DNA of 64,000 nucleotides, from positions 24,776-88,775 of the IMG/VR virus record IMGVR_UViG_3300042691_036561; one strand, given 5' to 3'. The DNA is from a virus. Position numbers and translations under genes: made by a program. Numbering within the stretch: the first letter of the stretch is position 1; every line of letters starts with the position of its first letter. Below the pieces are notes generated by a model. That model made no database searches. It saw only the letters and a list, made by a program, of their open reading frames with translations, and was not told where the DNA came from. Positions 10,175-20,075 of the stretch are shown one piece after another.

Positions 10175-12007
10175 TTAATATGTAGTCGTGCCTAATGTTT
10201 TTACCCTGATTTTTATATCTTTTTGAGGAAATCTAATCTGGAATATTTGATTAGCTTTCATAAAAATCGTCATATCATTTTGTAAAATTTCTTTTGTAGC
10301 TGAATCTTTGTATGACTGTGAAACCTGTGACGAAGAATATTCGCCACCGATTTTATTGAAAACTCTGACATCAATAACGTTTACAACACCTGGAACATTG
10401 TTTACTTCTTTCATTAATTCACCAACAAATAGTGGGTCTCCCATTTTTCTTTTATCAATAGAAAAATACTCTGTTGTTGATGAGATTACATCTCTTATAA
10501 CTTCTCCTTGGTTTTGGTTTTTATCCAATAAAAGGTCAATTTCTAACCCCATATCAATGACTTCACCGCTAACAATATCAATGTAGTCATTTATCATTCT
10601 AAACTGAGAAAGATAGTTTAATATGTTTTGTTTTAGTGTATTAGAAACTACGCTCGTTAAATTACCACTCTCATCATATGACAATAGTTTAACTCTCACT
10701 TTGTTGTCTTCTTCCATAACATTAACCTTTGCTGGAGCCCCATATGTTGATGGCATAGTTTCAATCATTGATTTATAGTCATTTAGTGTGACCGCTCTAT
10801 TCTGTGCAGCAAAGTTATATGCAACCATGGCTCTAAGTTCTTCAACAGTTGGTTGATCAGCTCCGCCAACAGCTGGTGTTACGTTAGTTACACTTAAAGA
10901 TTGTGAAACTTGACTATTTGTGTCAGAATTGGGGCCTGTAATAATAAAGTCTGAATTTTCCACATTATTGATGACACCAACCCCAATATTGCTTTCTTTA
11001 CCTCCACCTATTCTGTATTTTATGAATAGTGTTGTTTCTTGTTTTGGAATTGAACCTAGTGAAAGGTTATTTAGATATGATGATAAATTTACTTTTAATT
11101 TATCAGTAATATAATTATCTAGATTATCAAGTGGATCAATATTTCCCGAACCAAATGTTAAAAAGAAATATCCTTCTGGGGTGTATTCTGTAATAAATTT
11201 ATTTTGTACTGTAACATATTCACCAGCTTTAAAATTTGGTCTGTCAGAAACACCAGTTGTACTTGGAACAAACACTTTGTCTTGAACTAGGGATTGAACT
11301 TCGTACCATTTATTTGGATCACTTATAAACTCACTATAAGCGGGATTACCCGCAAATGTGGTTCCTTCCTTATGAATTACAGCAGAAACACCAAGTACGT
11401 TTCTTTCTGGTAAAAATATCTTTAAAAACGGTTTTTGATCTTGCTGAGTGATAACTTTTCTGAAAATCTTAGTTACACCGTTAACAACAGGTTCTCTTTT
11501 TACGATCGTATAAGAAATTAATCTGTTGTTATTATCAAAGTTTGGTAGTTTTAATCTATTCGGTTCTCCTTTACTATTAAAAGGATTTGAAAAATCAATA
11601 TCTTCAATTGTTTCAAATATTTGACCACCTCCAGAAATTTGTGCGCCAGCTCTTAAAATTCCTTCGTATCTATCATCATCTTTATCACCTCTAACTGGTA
11701 CATTGATACTAAAATCACACAAAGCCACTGAAGGTCTTAAGCCGGGTATTCTGATACCATATGTTTTTGCAATATGAAATAAAGATTGTCTTTTTTGAGC
11801 AAAATCTAACATTGTTTCTTGCCAAACTCTATCGATATGAAAGTGTAAGTTATCAGAAACCGCCGCGTTCAAATCCAGTAAAACAGAATAAATCGACGCG
11901 TCGTTTGTATTTTGAATAATATCCGGGTAATATTCTTTGGTTAAGTTTACTAGGTCTTGTCTCAAACCAGCAAAATCCCTGTTAGTATATGCTATCTTTT
12001 TGCTCAT
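10175..12007 (-). CDS. 6: Baseplate wedge protein, gp6/J-like
   Basis: This 610-residue protein (T4 gp6 is 660) starts MSKKIAYTNRDFAGLRQDLV, the usual opening of T4-like gp6 proteins: a short strand, then a DF-x-x-LR-x-x-L helix followed by YYPD and a DAS-x-Y-x-L-LD-x-x-A segment. The C-terminal half (about 380-560) carries a VEELRAMVAYNFAAQNRAVT-type baseplate J core and a series of VNVIDVRVF-like strands. gp6 dimers form the structural ring of the baseplate that links wedges and triggers sheath contraction. It starts 2 bp after the gp25 stop, and this pairing with gp25 is conserved in contractile tails. Confidence 0.85.
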   Translation of the reverse strand: MSKKIAYTNRDFAGLRQDLVNLTKEYYPDIIQNTNDASIYSVLLDLNAAVSDNLHFHIDRVWQETMLDFAQKRQSLFHIAKTYGIRIPGLRPSVALCDFSINVPVRGDKDDDRYEGILRAGAQISGGGQIFETIEDIDFSNPFNSKGEPNRLKLPNFDNNNRLISYTIVKREPVVNGVTKIFRKVITQQDQKPFLKIFLPERNVLGVSAVIHKEGTTFAGNPAYSEFISDPNKWYEVQSLVQDKVFVPSTTGVSDRPNFKAGEYVTVQNKFITEYTPEGYFFLTFGSGNIDPLDNLDNYITDKLKVNLSSYLNNLSLGSIPKQETTLFIKYRIGGGKESNIGVGVINNVENSDFIITGPNSDTNSQVSQSLSVTNVTPAVGGADQPTVEELRAMVAYNFAAQNRAVTLNDYKSMIETMPSTYGAPAKVNVMEEDNKVRVKLLSYDESGNLTSVVSNTLKQNILNYLSQFRMINDYIDIVSGEVIDMGLEIDLLLDKNQNQGEVIRDVISSTTEYFSIDKRKMGDPLFVGELMKEVNNVPGVVNVIDVRVFNKIGGEYSSSQVSQSYKDSATKEILQNDMTIFMKANQIFQIRFPQKDIKIRVKTLGTTTY

Positions 12008-12008
12008 A

Positions 12009-12464
12009 TTATATGTTAATAATTACAAAGTCGGAACTAGAAAAAGTTCCATTATTTGTTGTATAATCAATTCTTATTTTGGCAGTATATGGTTTAGTAG
12101 AACCGTCACCAACTCTAAATAATCTAGTATCCTCATCTTCACTAATACTTGAAGCGCCGTCTTCTGGATCTATATCAGGATTTGTAATTTTTATTGCGTT
12201 TATCTCTAGATTTGGTATATAAATTTTAACAGTTTCTCTAATTTCATCTTCTATACTGCTGTAGGTTATACTATCATTTAAATCAAATATGAATTCATAT
12301 AACCTTGTACCGAAGTCAGGTAAAAAATATCTACTTCCTTTTCTAGTTAATAATAAATGAATAAGGTTTGCTCTAACCTCCTCATCTACATTCAATGTCA
12401 TTCTAGTATAGTCACCTAACGTGCTATTTCTAAAAGGAAAATCTATACCATACTTTGTAGCCAT
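12009..12464 (-). CDS. 25: Baseplate wedge protein gp25 (lysozyme-like fold)
   Basis: The real start is ATG at 12464 (MATKYGIDFPF), giving 151 residues; T4 gp25 has 132. The longer open frame back to 12551 runs through a terminator hairpin and would add a spurious hydrophobic N-terminus. Motifs seen are the GIDFPF opening, a VRANLIHLLLTRKGSR segment and FLPDFGTRLYEFIFD, which match the gp25/GPW family (typically GER-x-x-x-P-x-FG-x-x-L). The protein anchors the first sheath ring to gp6 and initiates sheath assembly. A TATTTATT element lies 3 bp upstream of the start, just after the terminator. Confidence 0.88.
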   Translation of the reverse strand: MATKYGIDFPFRNSTLGDYTRMTLNVDEEVRANLIHLLLTRKGSRYFLPDFGTRLYEFIFDLNDSITYSSIEDEIRETVKIYIPNLEINAIKITNPDIDPEDGASSISEDEDTRLFRVGDGSTKPYTAKIRIDYTTNNGTFSSSDFVIINI

Positions 12465-12467
12465 ATC

Positions 12468-12477
12468 AATAAATATA
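12468..12477 (-). promoter_or_regulatory. TATTTAT late-type element before gp25
   Basis: The minus strand reads TATATTTATT directly between the intrinsic terminator and the gp25 ATG. The position suggests that the baseplate operon restarts transcription here. Confidence 0.4.
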
Positions 12478-12500
12478 AACAATACTAAAATGGATATAAA

Positions 12501-12527
12501 TAAAAAACCCAACCGAAGTTGGGTTTT
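12501..12527 (-). terminator. Intrinsic terminator between nrdA and gp25
   Basis: A 10-bp perfect stem (AAAACCCAAC with GTTGGGTTTT) closes a stable UUCG tetraloop on the minus strand and runs into a T-tract. It should end the replication/nrd transcript and insulate the baseplate operon. Confidence 0.9.
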
Positions 12528-12615
12528 AGTATTGTGACTTGATATTCGCACCCTGTATTGTCAAGTCCTGGATGCTCAAGGTACGCCTTGACGACAGCTA
12601 AACTTTGAGGGCGCC
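12528..12615 (-). ncRNA. Candidate structured RNA or 3'-UTR element downstream of nrdA
   Basis: This gene-free segment is visibly richer in GC than its surroundings. On the minus strand GCGCCC (12614-12609) can pair with GGGTGC (12553-12548). Inside it, CTGT/GTCAAG pairs with CTTGAC/ACAG (12597-12587 with 12565-12553, sharing one base with the outer stem). An alternative hairpin TCAAGG-loop-CCTTGA also exists. The fold ends just before the terminator, the architecture of a small RNA or of a protected mRNA 3' end. There is no tRNA T-loop. Function is unknown. Confidence 0.4.
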
Positions 12616-12625
12616 ACCCATTATC

Positions 12626-15061
12626 TTACGATCCACATCCTTCACATTCAAATGGTGAATCATCTGGCCTACTAGCCATCATTACAACTTCAGGCGTTTC
12701 TTCACTTATAATAGTATTTTGAGGTGTAGCGTATGCTGTTTGTTGCTTTGGTTGTACTTCAGCAACTGGCTTTACTGTTGAGGTATCTAAACCTAATCCT
12801 TTAATTGGGTCAACAGCAGATCTTGTTCTCAAATAATACATTCCGGTTTTAAGACCTAGCTTCCAACCAAACAAATGAGCCGCGAGTACTTTTGCTTTTG
12901 TTGCGTTATCGATAAATAAATTCATTGACTGTGATTGATCGATAAAAATACTTCTATTGGCCGCCATTTGTAAAATTCTCTTTTGAGACATTTCCCAAAC
13001 AGTTTTATAAACTTCTTTGATTGGTGTAGGAATTTCTGGAATATTTTGAATAGATCCATTCTCAAGAATTAGTTTCTTTTTCAAATCTTCATTCCATAAT
13101 CCAATATTCATTAAATCTTTAACCAAGTGTTTATTGACAACAATAAATTCTCCACCTAATGTTCTTCTTGAATAAAGATTCGTTGTAAATGGTTCAAATG
13201 CTTCGTTGTTACCTAAAATTTGTGCGGTTGATGCCGTTGGCATTGGTGCAACAAGTAATGAGTTTCTAACACCATACTTTACAACTTCTTTTCTCAAAGA
13301 TTTCCAATCCCATCTTCCTGACATATCTTTATCTGTCTTACCCCACATTTCATATTGAAAAATTCCCTTTTCTATCGGTGAACCAGAAATTGATTCATAT
13401 GCCCCAACTTCTTTTGCAATATCTTTTGATGATGTTACTGCAGCAAAATAAATTGTTTCAAAAATTTCTGTTTGTAGTTTATCCGCCTCTTCACTTTCAA
13501 AAGGTAATGACAATATACAAAATACATCTGCTAATCCTTGTACACCTAAACCAACTGGTCTATGTTTAAAGTTAGATCTTTTTGTTTCTTCTGTTGGGTA
13601 AAAATTCAAATCAATAACATTATTTAAATTCTTAACAACTTGGTAAGTGTATTCAAATAATAGCTGATGATTAAATTCACCATCTAAAATATATTTTGGT
13701 AATGCTATTGATGCTAAGTTACAAACAGCTTGTTCAGTTGGTGAACTATATTCAATAATTTCAGTACACAAATTTGAAGATTTAATTGTACCTAAATTCT
13801 TTTGATTTGACTTATAGTTAGCAGCATCTTTGTATAACATATAAGGTGTTCCAGTTTCAATCTGTGCGGTTAATATCGCATCCATTAGTTTTCTAGCTTT
13901 GATTGTTTTTCTGGCTAAACCCTGTTGTTCATATGATTCATACAAACGAGTAAAAGCTTTATCTTCTGGTGTATCATACATGTCAGATAGCCCTGGTGCC
14001 TCATCTGGTGAAAATAAAGACCAATCACCGTCAGATTCAACACGTTGCATAAATAAGTCTGGTGTCCACATTGCTAAAAATAAATCTCTAGCTCTCATCT
14101 CTTCTTTTCCATGATTCTTTCTTAGATCAATAAACTCTAATACATCTGAATGCCATGGCTCAAGATAAATTGCAAATGAACCTTTTCTTTTACCTCCTTG
14201 ATTAATCCAACGAGCAACTTCATTGTAAGTTTTCATCATTGGTAGTAAACCATCTGACATTCCGCCGGTGCCTTTAATGTATGCCCCTTTAGCACGAACA
14301 TCATGAACATGTAAGCCAATACCACCAGCCCATTTAGAAATTTTTGCAACATCTTTGATTGTGTCAAATAATCCATCAATATCGTCACCTTTATTTCCAA
14401 TTAAGAAACAAGATGACATTTGTGGTCTGCGTGTTCCAGCATTGAATAATGTTGGTGTCGCGTGCGTATAAAAGTGTTGTGACAAATCATCATAAATTCT
14501 TAAAGCCATCTGAACATCACCATTACAAATACCAACAGCAACCCTCATGTACATATACTGTGGTCTTTCAACGGTTCTTTCACCAATTTTTAAAAGATAT
14601 GATCTTTCTAAGGTTTTGAAGCCAAAATAATCAAAATCAAAATCTCTCGTAATATTGATTGCACCATCAATAATTTCTTTATTATCCATCACGAACTCAT
14701 ATACATCATCTGAAATCAGTGTTGATTCCTTTCCAGTCTTTGGTTCAATAAAAGAATGTAATTCTTTAATGGCCTGAGAAAACTTCTTTGGTGTTGTCTT
14801 GTGTAAATTTGTTACAGCCAATCTCCCCGCTAATTTTGCATAATCAGGATGCGTTGTTGTCATAGATGCCGCAGTTTCTGCCGCTAGTACATCCAACTCT
14901 TTAGTTGTAATCCCATCATAAATTCCTTGCGTAACTTTTAGTGTAATAAATGTAGGATCAACATAATCCATATTAAGGTCATCACAAAGAGCACTAATTC
15001 TTTTAGTGATCTTATCATATCTCATCTCTTCTAACGTTCCGTCTCTTTTTAGTACTTTCAT
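12626..15061 (-). CDS. nrdA: Ribonucleoside-diphosphate reductase class Ia, large subunit
   Basis: The 811-residue protein has an N-terminal ATP-cone (MKVLKRDGTLEEMRYDKI, about 1-90), which implies allosteric activity control. The catalytic barrel has active-site cysteines in the MSSCFLIGN and AVCNLASIAL contexts, an NLCTEI loop and PMPTASTAQILGNNEAFEP. The C-terminus ends CEGCGS, the swinging CxxC pair that accepts electrons from thioredoxin or glutaredoxin. It reduces NDPs to dNDPs with NrdB, supplying DNA precursors. The gene lies 15 bp after nrdB and is last in the replication operon, followed by a structured segment and a terminator. Confidence 0.96.
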   Translation of the reverse strand: MKVLKRDGTLEEMRYDKITKRISALCDDLNMDYVDPTFITLKVTQGIYDGITTKELDVLAAETAASMTTTHPDYAKLAGRLAVTNLHKTTPKKFSQAIKELHSFIEPKTGKESTLISDDVYEFVMDNKEIIDGAINITRDFDFDYFGFKTLERSYLLKIGERTVERPQYMYMRVAVGICNGDVQMALRIYDDLSQHFYTHATPTLFNAGTRRPQMSSCFLIGNKGDDIDGLFDTIKDVAKISKWAGGIGLHVHDVRAKGAYIKGTGGMSDGLLPMMKTYNEVARWINQGGKRKGSFAIYLEPWHSDVLEFIDLRKNHGKEEMRARDLFLAMWTPDLFMQRVESDGDWSLFSPDEAPGLSDMYDTPEDKAFTRLYESYEQQGLARKTIKARKLMDAILTAQIETGTPYMLYKDAANYKSNQKNLGTIKSSNLCTEIIEYSSPTEQAVCNLASIALPKYILDGEFNHQLLFEYTYQVVKNLNNVIDLNFYPTEETKRSNFKHRPVGLGVQGLADVFCILSLPFESEEADKLQTEIFETIYFAAVTSSKDIAKEVGAYESISGSPIEKGIFQYEMWGKTDKDMSGRWDWKSLRKEVVKYGVRNSLLVAPMPTASTAQILGNNEAFEPFTTNLYSRRTLGGEFIVVNKHLVKDLMNIGLWNEDLKKKLILENGSIQNIPEIPTPIKEVYKTVWEMSQKRILQMAANRSIFIDQSQSMNLFIDNATKAKVLAAHLFGWKLGLKTGMYYLRTRSAVDPIKGLGLDTSTVKPVAEVQPKQQTAYATPQNTIISEETPEVVMMASRPDDSPFECEGCGS

Positions 15062-15076
15062 CTCAAATTATATTTT

Positions 15077-16054
15077 TTAAAATTCTAAATCACCAAATGC
15101 TGATTCTAGATCCTCCGCTTCCGCAGTTTTATTAACACCTGCTTTTTGATACTCAGCAACTCTCTTTTCAAAGAAATTTGTTTTCCCTTGTAGAGCAATA
15201 TTTTGCATAAAATCAAATGGGTTTTCTGAATTGTAAACTTTAGGAACCCCCAAAGCAACCAATAATCTATCTGTAACAAATTCAAGATATTGAGCCATTA
15301 AATCTGAGTTCATACCAATAAGTCTAACTGGTAAGGCTTCAAGAATAAACTCTTTCTCAATTTCTAATGCGCCACAAATAATATCTTTAATTTGCTTTTG
15401 TGATAACTTGTTTTCAATATGGTGATTAAATAAGTGACATGCAAAATCGCAATGCATACCTTCATCACGAGAAATCAATTCATTAGAAAAGGTTAAACCC
15501 GGCATTAAACCTCTTTTCTTCAACCAGAAAATTGCGCAGAAAGATCCAGAGAAAAAGATACCCTCAACTGCTGCAAAAGCGATAAGTCTTTCGACAAATG
15601 TTCCTTTTTCAATATATCTTAGTGCCCATTCAGCTTTTCTTTTAATAGCTGGAACAGTTTCGATGGCATTAAATAATTTATTTTGTTCTTCCTTATCTTT
15701 GATGTATGTGTCAATTAACAATGAATAAGTTTCACTATGAATATTTTCCATCATAATCTGAAAACCATAAAACATTTTAGCTTCAGTGTATTGAACAGCA
15801 TTAACAAAATTCATTGCTATGTTCTCATTAACAATACCATCAGATGCCGCAAAAAATGCTAATACATGTTTAACAAAGTGTTGTTCGTCTGCGTTTAATT
15901 TATTTTCCCAATCATAAATGTCTTGTCCTAAATCAATCTCTTCAGCAGTCCAAAAACATGCTTCTTGCTGTTTATAAAGCTTCCATAAATCATGGTGCTC
16001 GATTGGGAAAAGGACAAAGCGTCCGGGATTGTCAACTAGAATCTTCTCGGTCAT
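15077..16054 (-). CDS. nrdB: Ribonucleoside-diphosphate reductase class Ia, small subunit
   Basis: The 325-residue ferritin-like R2 subunit keeps the di-iron ligands and radical tyrosine. Asp72 is in [12 protein letters not shown]; Glu103, His106 and Tyr110 are in [13 protein letters not shown]. The second helix pair has VEGIFF and DEGMHCDFA. The text closely resembles eukaryotic and Bacteroidota R2 ([16 protein letters not shown]-like [14 protein letters not shown]) more than the E. coli type. The C-terminal ESAFGDLEF tail would dock to NrdA. It generates the tyrosyl radical used by NrdA. It is co-directional with gp41 upstream (14 bp) and nrdA downstream. Confidence 0.96.
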   Translation of the reverse strand: MTEKILVDNPGRFVLFPIEHHDLWKLYKQQEACFWTAEEIDLGQDIYDWENKLNADEQHFVKHVLAFFAASDGIVNENIAMNFVNAVQYTEAKMFYGFQIMMENIHSETYSLLIDTYIKDKEEQNKLFNAIETVPAIKRKAEWALRYIEKGTFVERLIAFAAVEGIFFSGSFCAIFWLKKRGLMPGLTFSNELISRDEGMHCDFACHLFNHHIENKLSQKQIKDIICGALEIEKEFILEALPVRLIGMNSDLMAQYLEFVTDRLLVALGVPKVYNSENPFDFMQNIALQGKTNFFEKRVAEYQKAGVNKTAEAEDLESAFGDLEF

Positions 16055-16068
16055 AGTGTTTGTTTTTT

Positions 16069-17460
16069 TTACTTGTTTAATAATTCTTTTTGTGCTAAAT
16101 ATTCGTTGTAGATTTTGTTCTTGCGCTGCTTTGCTTCTTCTTCCTTATCGGTTTTGAAACCAAGCAAAGTATTTTGATGGTCAACATCAATTTCAAGAAA
16201 CTCATTATTGAATTTGCAGTTATTGAATACAACACCATCTTTACCGATTCTGGATTTCAATAATGTTAATGTTGCAAGATTCATTTCTTTTTGTTCAATT
16301 GTTTTACCAATAGACAATACAACGTGTCCAATTTGGGCTTTTTTAATAGATCCACCCATTTGATCTGTGGTTACTACTTCACTCTTAATAGATTCTCTAT
16401 TACCTTGGGTAGCAGTCCATATTGCGATATCAAATTCAGATGTCATAGCTTCTAATTGTCTCATAATTGCACCATCTCCCTTCCACTCTTCATTATAATT
16501 TGTCTTCTCAGGGGTGATACAATCAACATAGTCCAAAGTTAGTAAATCTACTCTAAAACCATCAGCTTGCATCTTTCTTAATTTTGATTTAATTTCAGAA
16601 ATTGTAACAGAATCACTAGGTAACTTCAGTAATCTAAGCTCGCCAGTTGATATACTTTTTCTTTCTGTTACAATTTTCTCAACCTCTTCAGCATGTAATG
16701 GTTGTTCTTTTGGAGAAATACCGGTCCAAATGGTAAAATGTTTTCGTTTAATGTTATTAACGTTATCTTCAAAGAAAACTTGAACAACATTGTAACCCTG
16801 ATTAAAGGCCTCGTTAGAGAATTTAGTCAATAAAGTTGTTTTACCTGTTCCGGTTGGGGCTAAGACTACCCCAAGTTCGCCTCTTCCCAAACCACCATCC
16901 AATAGGTTGTCAATACCCACAACGCCTGTTGGTATTGGTCTTCTATTATCAGCTTGTAAAGCTAAGCTAATACTATCAAAGATGTCTACTACATCATTAT
17001 CACTAACACCAACTTGTAGAGCGTCTTGAATTAGTTTCTCAATTTTGTGGTACTCTTCAAATTCACCCTTAGCTGTTATCTCCTCTATTTTCTTGATGGT
17101 TTTCTTAAGAACTTGCTGCTTACAGAAGTTCATAGCTTTGTCCTTAATTAAAGGAATTCCACCCTGATCAATAACGTGGTCTTGTATATTCTTAATGGTA
17201 TCAATAAAAGCAGTCCTGGCTGTGTCTGAAACGCTTTCTGATAATATTTTTTGTTCTAATGCGGTATATGAAGGTAGTGTTTCGTATTTTTCATAACACT
17301 CCTTAATATTTTGCATAATGAACTTAAACCCATTATTGTCAAAATAGTTTTGATCTATGACCTCAACAATAGTTTCACCGAATTTTCGGTCTTCTATAAT
17401 AGTTTTTAATAGTGATATTTGATACGTTTGCCCTAAATGGCCAAAATTTTTCTCGGTCAT
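16069..17460 (-). CDS. 41: Replicative DNA helicase, DnaB/gp41 type
   Basis: The 463-residue protein has a DnaB-like helical N-terminal domain (about 1-150), a linker, and a RecA-fold motor. Walker [11 protein letters not shown] is near 201-210, Walker B LLTLDYVD near 320, and a [12 protein letters not shown] segment resembles DnaB motif H4. It would unwind the parental duplex 5'-3' on the lagging strand at the fork, with a primase not visible in this window. It is placed between a small unknown gene and nrdB in the replication operon. The length matches T4 gp41 (475). Confidence 0.9.
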   Translation of the reverse strand: MTEKNFGHLGQTYQISLLKTIIEDRKFGETIVEVIDQNYFDNNGFKFIMQNIKECYEKYETLPSYTALEQKILSESVSDTARTAFIDTIKNIQDHVIDQGGIPLIKDKAMNFCKQQVLKKTIKKIEEITAKGEFEEYHKIEKLIQDALQVGVSDNDVVDIFDSISLALQADNRRPIPTGVVGIDNLLDGGLGRGELGVVLAPTGTGKTTLLTKFSNEAFNQGYNVVQVFFEDNVNNIKRKHFTIWTGISPKEQPLHAEEVEKIVTERKSISTGELRLLKLPSDSVTISEIKSKLRKMQADGFRVDLLTLDYVDCITPEKTNYNEEWKGDGAIMRQLEAMTSEFDIAIWTATQGNRESIKSEVVTTDQMGGSIKKAQIGHVVLSIGKTIEQKEMNLATLTLLKSRIGKDGVVFNNCKFNNEFLEIDVDHQNTLLGFKTDKEEEAKQRKNKIYNEYLAQKELLNK

Positions 17461-17489
17461 AAAATATATAAGTTATAAAATAAAATAAA

Positions 17490-17933
17490 TTAAAGTTCGT
17501 ACTGAAGATATGTCGTCTCTGGATCGCTTACTGACAAAACTTCAGTTAAATCTGCCAAAATTCTTCTTAATTTTGGTCGAATGTCTACCGCGTATCTAAC
17601 CTTTGGGTGGTAATAGTGCGCAGCAAATATTCTTGAAATAAATACATCGTCACCTTGCTTAATTTGCAGTAAAAAATACTGTTCTTCCATCTCTTTAGGA
17701 TCTTCCACAACTTCATTATTCATAAAAAATCCTTGATTTTCGATTAAGTATTCGGAACTTTTTATTTTCAAATCTTCCGAAATTTCTTCACAAATATTTT
17801 TTACTTCATAATGCAGATTCATAGACTTCCTGGTATAAGGATTATAGTCTTTAACGTTAAAAAATCGCTGGCAGATGATATTGCCGTCTAGTGTAAGTAA
17901 AAATTCAAACTTGTTTTGTTCTTGAATGTTCAT
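17490..17933 (-). CDS. Conserved-looking small protein in replication operon (147 aa)
   Basis: The intact 147-residue frame starts MNIQEQNKFEFLLTLDGNII and contains no known motif. It is mixed alpha/beta with a 'VRYAVDIRPKLRRILADL' helix near residues 110-130. It is wedged between the 5'-nuclease and gp41 helicase genes with 12-30 bp gaps, so it is probably expressed with the replisome. A replisome accessory function is possible but nothing in the sequence shows it. Confidence 0.65.
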   Translation of the reverse strand: MNIQEQNKFEFLLTLDGNIICQRFFNVKDYNPYTRKSMNLHYEVKNICEEISEDLKIKSSEYLIENQGFFMNNEVVEDPKEMEEQYFLLQIKQGDDVFISRIFAAHYYHPKVRYAVDIRPKLRRILADLTEVLSVSDPETTYLQYEL

Positions 17934-17945
17934 AAGTCTTAGTTT

Positions 17946-18965
17946 TTATTTAATTTTAAATTTAATTGTATGTTTATTTTTTTCTTTAGTAGTTAGTCTT
18001 AGAAAAGGATTTAGGAATTTTATCCATGCATCATCACTCTTTGGTAAAACAGTGAAAATACCGTCCTCCATCATCATTTTCATAGTATTTTTATAAGAAC
18101 GCCCTTCGGTATCAAGATTTTCTTTTATTAAAGAATTAACACCATTTTTGGCTTCTTCGGTTAAAATTGGCTCATCCAAGCAAACCATTTTATTATTTAT
18201 ATCAAAAAATTCATCACCGAAAACACCGAGCTTAGTAACACCAGTTAAAAAGTTCTGTACCAATTTATTTTCCTTGTCTTCCGAAAATAAAAGATTACCT
18301 CTCTCTCTTGCTTCACTTAAAGTAATTTGCTTTTCTTTTATATCGGGGAAAAGTGAGATTAATCTTTTAATACCCATATTTTTAATACCGAAGATGTTAT
18401 CAGAAGGATCACCACATAAAATTTTAACCAGTTTGACATTTTCAATCAAGATAGTTTCATGATCATAATCAATTATGTCATTCTTCTTATATACTTTTCT
18501 GTGTGATGGGTTATAGAGCGTTACATTCTCATTTACGAGCTGTGCTAAGTCCCTATCAGATGAGTAGATTATCTTTTTCTCTTTAGGAGAATTTTGTGTG
18601 TAGTAGGCGATGCAATCATCAGATTCACAATACTCGAATTCACCTTGCCTAACATAAAGTTCTTCCAAGTATTGTTTAATCCTAGATCTTTGCCTTTGGT
18701 ATGAGAAAACTTCCTCTTCAGTCCTTGTTCTGGACTTTCTGTTCTCTTTGTAATGATGATATATTTTCTTTCTAGATATATGACCATCTTTACCATCCCA
18801 GAATACGCAGATTTTATCAAGTTGATAATTTTCAAACGATCTTCTGAGTGTGTCGATAAAGTGAAATAATCCACCTATATGCTGACCTTTATAAAAATGG
18901 TTTTTTAAACCGTAGAAACCAATGGTTAATAGATTATCTCCATCAACCAACAATGTATTAGACAT
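17946..18965 (-). CDS. 5'-3' exonuclease / RNase H of the FEN family
   Basis: The 339-residue protein begins LLVDGDNLL, the first acidic metal site of the 5'-nuclease (PIN/FEN) fold. FWDGKDG followed by R-x-x-x-Y-x-x-YK-x-NR gives the arch and phosphate-steering residues. ESDDCIAYY and SSDRDLAQL supply further Asp ligands, and GDPSDNIFGIKNMGIKRLI is the helix-hairpin-helix DNA-binding loop (about 205-230). It resembles T4 RNase H (305 aa), which removes RNA primers and flaps on the lagging strand. Its position between uvsX and gp41 fits that role. Confidence 0.88.
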   Translation of the reverse strand: MSNTLLVDGDNLLTIGFYGLKNHFYKGQHIGGLFHFIDTLRRSFENYQLDKICVFWDGKDGHISRKKIYHHYKENRKSRTRTEEEVFSYQRQRSRIKQYLEELYVRQGEFEYCESDDCIAYYTQNSPKEKKIIYSSDRDLAQLVNENVTLYNPSHRKVYKKNDIIDYDHETILIENVKLVKILCGDPSDNIFGIKNMGIKRLISLFPDIKEKQITLSEARERGNLLFSEDKENKLVQNFLTGVTKLGVFGDEFFDINNKMVCLDEPILTEEAKNGVNSLIKENLDTEGRSYKNTMKMMMEDGIFTVLPKSDDAWIKFLNPFLRLTTKEKNKHTIKFKIK

Positions 18966-18992
18966 TTAGTCTAGTCTTTAATAGTTAAACAA

Positions 18993-20024
18993 TCAATCTT
19001 CGTTCTCTTCTTCTGGTATCGGCTCAAACTTTAGTTCTTCAAGATTATCGACTTTTTCATCGAATAATGAGCTAATATAGTCTAAGTTATCCTTTACATA
19101 ATCCTCTCTAGATTTTTTCTCTTCTGCAGCTTCTTTTGCTCTCATAAATCCATGAGGTGTAACCATAATTTTACCATCACCAAACTGAATACCGTTTACG
19201 TGGTTTTTCATAACTGTAATTTTACTTCTTGTTGCAACAGTTACAGTTCGCTTATTCTTAGTGATTGAAATTTTTGTTGTACCAGCATTTTTCTCGTTAC
19301 CAAATCTGAATACTAATGTTGAATTCAACCAAATAGATTCACCACCCTTAGCTTTGATTTTAGGTTGACCAAATGGATTATCAGGAAGTTCAACCCAAGG
19401 TTGGTTAACGATAATCAAAGTGTTTGTATGAGCCTTATCTGCTCTTCTAGAGCCAGATATTCTTTGGTTGATACCCATACCAATCTTATCAGATAAAACA
19501 GACGCATTATGTTGCTTTCCGCCTTTACCTTCCCATGTCATCTTACATGGTACAGAACCAACAGAATCCCATAGGAATAACAAGTCATATGGTAATTCAC
19601 CTTTTTCTTGTAAATCAAGCATCTCATTAATAAAATCTGTGATTTGCTCAATATATTCAAAATCGTTTCTAAAAATGAAATCACCAGAATATGTTACTTC
19701 TCCAGTTCCTTGATCAACATCTTTTGTTACAGGAATACCCATAATTGAAGCATGATCAAAATCAAACTTTTGTTCAGTGATTATAAAAATTGGTAACATA
19801 CCTTTTTTAATACCATCTGCAGCTGCTCCAAGTAGTGCTGTGGTTTTACCTGTATCTGAGTGACCTAAAAACATATTAATATGACCTAATGCTGGCCCAG
19901 GTAAACCAGTTGCATCCAAAAATGCATCACCAAGGTCCAAAAAACGATCTGGTTTATATGTTGTTTTGCTTGAATATTTCGAAGCAAGTTGTGAAATCGA
20001 GAAGTTTTGTTTTTTTATAGCCAT
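18993..20024 (-). CDS. uvsX: UvsX/RecA-like recombinase
   Basis: The 343-residue RecA-fold protein has Walker A GHSDTGKTT near 54-62, Walker B DLLFLWDSVGS near 146-156, and a loop with NQPWVELPDNPFG near 207-219. It has an acidic C-terminal tail ending PEEENED, as in RecA/UvsX. It forms filaments on ssDNA for strand exchange and recombination-dependent replication. It lies just downstream of the ssDNA-binding protein gene across a hairpin (20033-20070) that may attenuate or space translation. Confidence 0.92.
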   Translation of the reverse strand: MAIKKQNFSISQLASKYSSKTTYKPDRFLDLGDAFLDATGLPGPALGHINMFLGHSDTGKTTALLGAAADGIKKGMLPIFIITEQKFDFDHASIMGIPVTKDVDQGTGEVTYSGDFIFRNDFEYIEQITDFINEMLDLQEKGELPYDLLFLWDSVGSVPCKMTWEGKGGKQHNASVLSDKIGMGINQRISGSRRADKAHTNTLIIVNQPWVELPDNPFGQPKIKAKGGESIWLNSTLVFRFGNEKNAGTTKISITKNKRTVTVATRSKITVMKNHVNGIQFGDGKIMVTPHGFMRAKEAAEEKKSREDYVKDNLDYISSLFDEKVDNLEELKFEPIPEEENED

Positions 20025-20032
20025 AATAATAA

Positions 20033-20070
20033 TTTTTTAAAAATGGGCCATTGACGTTATCTCCGGCCCG
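20033..20070 (-). terminator. Weak hairpin between gp32 and uvsX genes
   Basis: On the minus strand GGGCC (20069-20065) and GGCCC (20049-20045) pair around a 15-nt loop, followed by AUUUUUAAAAAA. The short stem and long loop suggest attenuation rather than full termination. Confidence 0.45.
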
Positions 20071-20075
20071 TTGGG

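Noticed and set aside
12465-12551. N-terminal extension of gp25 with a hydrophobic, signal-like segment
   Set aside because: The extension runs through the terminator hairpin; family starts align at MATKYGIDFPF (12464) and the hydrophobic text comes from A/T-rich leader.
12528-12615. tRNA or tmRNA in the GC-rich gap
   Set aside because: There is no TPsiC-type GGTTCGA segment, acceptor-stem match or CCA, and stems do not form a cloverleaf.
12490-12625. Open frame continuing in frame after the nrdA stop (about 44 codons)
   Set aside because: It would read through the stop and the UUCG-loop terminator, has no start and uses codons unlike its neighbours. A folded RNA explains it better.
18569-18874. 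101-codon frame within the 5'-nuclease gene
   Set aside because: Same-strand shifted frame inside a gene with all FEN motifs; composition is not protein-like.
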